Source of the DNA: an uncultured Eggerthellaceae bacterium
Lineage (GTDB): Bacteria; Actinomycetota; Coriobacteriia; Coriobacteriales; Eggerthellaceae
Reading direction: 5' to 3'
NCBI GenBank assembly: GCA_910588945.1
Contig: CAJUSF010000005.1
Coordinates: 1-14,480, forward strand
Length of the DNA stretch: 14,480 nucleotides
The position numbers and the translations under genes were made by a program. Below the pieces are notes generated by a model. The model ran no database searches and had not been told where the DNA came from. It was given only the letters and a program-made list of their open reading frames with translations. Position 1 is the stretch's first letter; each line of letters begins with the position of its first letter. Shown piece by piece: positions 12,831 to 14,480 of the stretch.

Positions 12831-14204
12831 ATGAAAGGAATCAATACCAAGATAAAGGCGGTCTGGGGCGTATCGGAGATAGGCTTTTCTATCACTGCTA
12901 CGCTTGAGACTGCTTTTTTCATCTTCTTCTTAACCGATGTGGCGCAGTTGCCCCTTGCAATCTCCGGCATTATCGCCGGTGGTGCTTCTGCGGTAGACAT
13001 CATTTCAGCTGCAATAGCCGGTGTATTTATCGATAAGTTCCATTTCAAGAGCGGAAAATACCGCCCTTGGTTGCTCTATGCGCCTCTTTGCGCCATGGTT
13101 TTCTTCATTTTGTGCTTCACGAAGATCGGTGGCGATGTGACAGCGGGCATTATTATCGCGGTTGGCTACATAATCAGCCACTTCTTCTGGAATATCAGCT
13201 ACACGGCAGTTCGAAGCCTGACGAATGTACTGACCGATGAGCCGTCCGAGCGCGCGTTCCTTTCTGGTCGTCTCGGCGCTGGTGCAGCCCTTGGTCGTGT
13301 TTGTGCTTCACAGCTTGTTCCATGGCTTACTGCCGCCTTGGCTACGCTTGTAAGCGGTGTGGGTGCATATACAATTTGCGCTGCGATCTTCTCGTTGATT
13401 TACATCGCATGCATGCTTATCCAATTCGTTGTTACTAAGGGCTATGACACCGAGACGAAGACCGAAGCATCGACGGTATCGTTCATAGCCATGGGAAAGA
13501 ACATCATCACGAATCCTAATCTTATCGGTGTTGTGCTTCATGACCTGCTTCGTCTGATCGCATATTATACGGTTGCTGCAGGAACGGCGTATTACGCTAA
13601 GGTCGTGATCGGAGATGCTGCAGCGAGTGGCACCATTCTCATGGTTTACTATATCGGGTGCTTTATCGGTTCCTTCGTGGCAGCGCGTGTTGCTAAGAGT
13701 ATCGGCACCAAAAATGCAACGATCATCGGCGTCGCAGGCTGGTTGGTTTTATGGGTGATTGCCTTCTTCGTACAGCCGGACTACATTGTGCTGAACATAC
13801 TTCTTTTCATTTCGCAAGTCTTTTTCGGTTTTGCCTACGGCCTCACAGTGAATCTGTACTCCATGTGCGCTACCTGGAGCCATTGGAAGACAGGCGAGAA
13901 TACCACCGGTGTCACGATGTCGCTTATGCCGGTTGCCGTAAAGGTCGGCGTCACCCTTCGTGCTGTTATTCTCCCGGCGTTCCTGGCATTCGTTGGATAC
14001 GATGCGGCTGCAACGACTTTTGATGCGGCAGCTCAAAGTGGAATCTTCCAGATGTACTTCCTTCTTCCCATCGCTCTGCTCGTCGTCTCGCTCATCCCGT
14101 TGATCTTCCTCTTCAAGATCAAGGACAAGGATGTCGAGCCTATGAGTGACGAGATCAACGAACGCGAGAAAGCCGGGGTTATTCCTGAGAGCGACGTAGA
14201 TTAA
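12831..14204 (+). CDS. GPH-family (MelB-like) sugar:cation symporter
   Basis: A 457-aa inner-membrane transporter with about 12 hydrophobic helices. I chose ATG at 12831 because of the strong AAGGAGGT just upstream. An earlier ATG at 12792 only adds a polar, Ser-rich 13-residue tail. The signature of the glycoside-pentoside-hexuronide:cation symporters lies near residues 45-80: SAVDIISAAIAGVFID followed by the cytoplasmic loop FKSGKYRPWLL. In MelB two Asp residues four apart in helix II bind the coupling cation. Here the first Asp is kept (VD) and the second position is Ala, so coupling may differ. The C-terminus is a polar cytoplasmic tail. It is transcribed divergently from the PucR-type regulator and shares a palindrome with the isomerase-like gene, so it probably imports that enzyme's substrate. 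Substrate not identifiable. Confidence 0.9.
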   Translation: MKGINTKIKAVWGVSEIGFSITATLETAFFIFFLTDVAQLPLAISGIIAGGASAVDIISAAIAGVFIDKFHFKSGKYRPWLLYAPLCAMVFFILCFTKIGGDVTAGIIIAVGYIISHFFWNISYTAVRSLTNVLTDEPSERAFLSGRLGAGAALGRVCASQLVPWLTAALATLVSGVGAYTICAAIFSLIYIACMLIQFVVTKGYDTETKTEASTVSFIAMGKNIITNPNLIGVVLHDLLRLIAYYTVAAGTAYYAKVVIGDAAASGTILMVYYIGCFIGSFVAARVAKSIGTKNATIIGVAGWLVLWVIAFFVQPDYIVLNILLFISQVFFGFAYGLTVNLYSMCATWSHWKTGENTTGVTMSLMPVAVKVGVTLRAVILPAFLAFVGYDAAATTFDAAAQSGIFQMYFLLPIALLVVSLIPLIFLFKIKDKDVEPMSDEINEREKAGVIPESDVD

Positions 14205-14283
14205 ACGGCAAATCGAATACACCAAGCTTTATCGGTGCTGAATAACAATCAGGGCAAAATATGAGGAGAGTACCGATATCATT

Positions 14284-14329
14284 TATGAAATCTCCCATTC
14301 CTTGTAAACGGGAAATGGGAGATTTCATA
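14284..14329. repeat. 16-bp perfect inverted repeat downstream of the symporter gene
   Basis: TATGAAATCTCCCATT (14284-14299) and AATGGGAGATTTCATA (14314-14329) are exact complements with a 14-base loop. The stem would be very stable and could end transcription or protect the 3' end of the symporter mRNA, but no U-tract follows directly. GGGAGATTT recurs at 14359-14367 and could pair with the same left arm. It may instead be a remnant of a small mobile element. Confidence 0.6.
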
Positions 14330-14400
14330 TTGCCTTCTCAGAATGGCAAGGTACAAACGGGAGATTTTTAGTTTTAGTGTAATTTTCTTCTGCCCTCATG

Positions 14401-14422
14401 TATAATCAGTGCCCGAGAGGAG
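14401..14422 (+). promoter_or_regulatory. Promoter -10 and ribosome-binding site of the last gene
   Basis: TATAAT at 14401-14406 is a perfect -10 and is preceded by TG. The -35 region is weak. GAGAGGAGG at 14414-14422 precedes the ATG at 14432 by 9 bases, giving a leader of roughly 20 bases. Confidence 0.6.
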
Positions 14423-14431
14423 GCCCAAACC

Positions 14432-14480
14432 ATGACTAACCGCATCCAGGACCTTTTCTCCGAGCGAGGGATTAAGGTTG
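14432..14480 (+). CDS. Start of an unidentified protein, truncated by the window end
   Basis: ATG at 14432 behind a good ribosome-binding site and a TATAAT promoter opens a frame of 16 codons (MTNRIQDLFSERGIKV) that runs off the window. The piece is too short to assign. Its own promoter suggests it is independent of the symporter. Confidence 0.65.
   Translation, partial: MTNRIQDLFSERGIKV

Noticed and set aside
1..14480. CRISPR arrays, tRNA or rRNA genes, phage structural genes, toxin-antitoxin pairs
   Set aside because: I saw no regularly spaced repeats, no tRNA-like cloverleaf or rRNA sequence, and no proteins of those classes.

Overview
This window looks like chromosomal DNA from a gut-type actinobacterium, most likely class Coriobacteriia (Eggerthellaceae-like). 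That assignment is an inference. It rests on moderate-to-high GC, large Ser/Ala-rich secreted proteins with transcobalamin-like (DUF4430) domains, a PucR/CdaR-type regulator beside a GPH symporter, and a SufS/SufE pair without adjacent sufBCD. No rRNA or tRNA is present to fix the taxon.

Layout. (1) At 1-548 (minus) is the start of a REP-associated Y1 (HUH) transposase, with a recognisable inverted repeat upstream at 628-693. (2) At 706-5163 (minus) are two exported proteins, a 1267-aa and a 214-aa protein, each with a DUF4430 domain. They sit in one operon behind a promoter and a cobalamin-riboswitch-like leader at about 5197-5414. (3) At 5433-6710 (minus) is an arylamine N-acetyltransferase-fold protein whose catalytic Cys is replaced by Ser, fused to a UspA-like C-terminal domain. 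(4) At 6826-8968 (minus) is a sulfur-mobilisation cluster: sufE, an unrecognised 142-aa protein, and sufS. It lies only about 30 bases behind a strong intrinsic terminator. (5) At 9104-12471 (minus) are an L-fucose-isomerase-like protein and, upstream, a PucR-type regulator. (6) At 12831-14204 (plus) is a divergent GPH-type sugar/cation symporter. (7) At 14432 (plus) the first 16 codons of another gene run off the end.

How the genes work together. The strongest system is the cobalamin-responsive surface operon. A B12 riboswitch precedes a membrane-anchored protein made of four Ig-like modules, a transcobalamin beta-domain relative and a PQQ-like beta-propeller. A small secreted protein with the same transcobalamin-like domain follows. 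I infer a surface corrinoid-capture system. The second unit is a small catabolic regulon. The same 19-bp palindrome, ATTGTGCA-N3-TGCACAAT, occurs exactly at the symporter/regulator divergent promoter and with one mismatch at the isomerase promoter, so regulator, isomerase-like enzyme and symporter probably handle one imported sugar-like substrate. The isomerase-like protein has Asn where E. coli FucI has the metal-binding Asp361, so a simple fucose isomerase role is doubtful.
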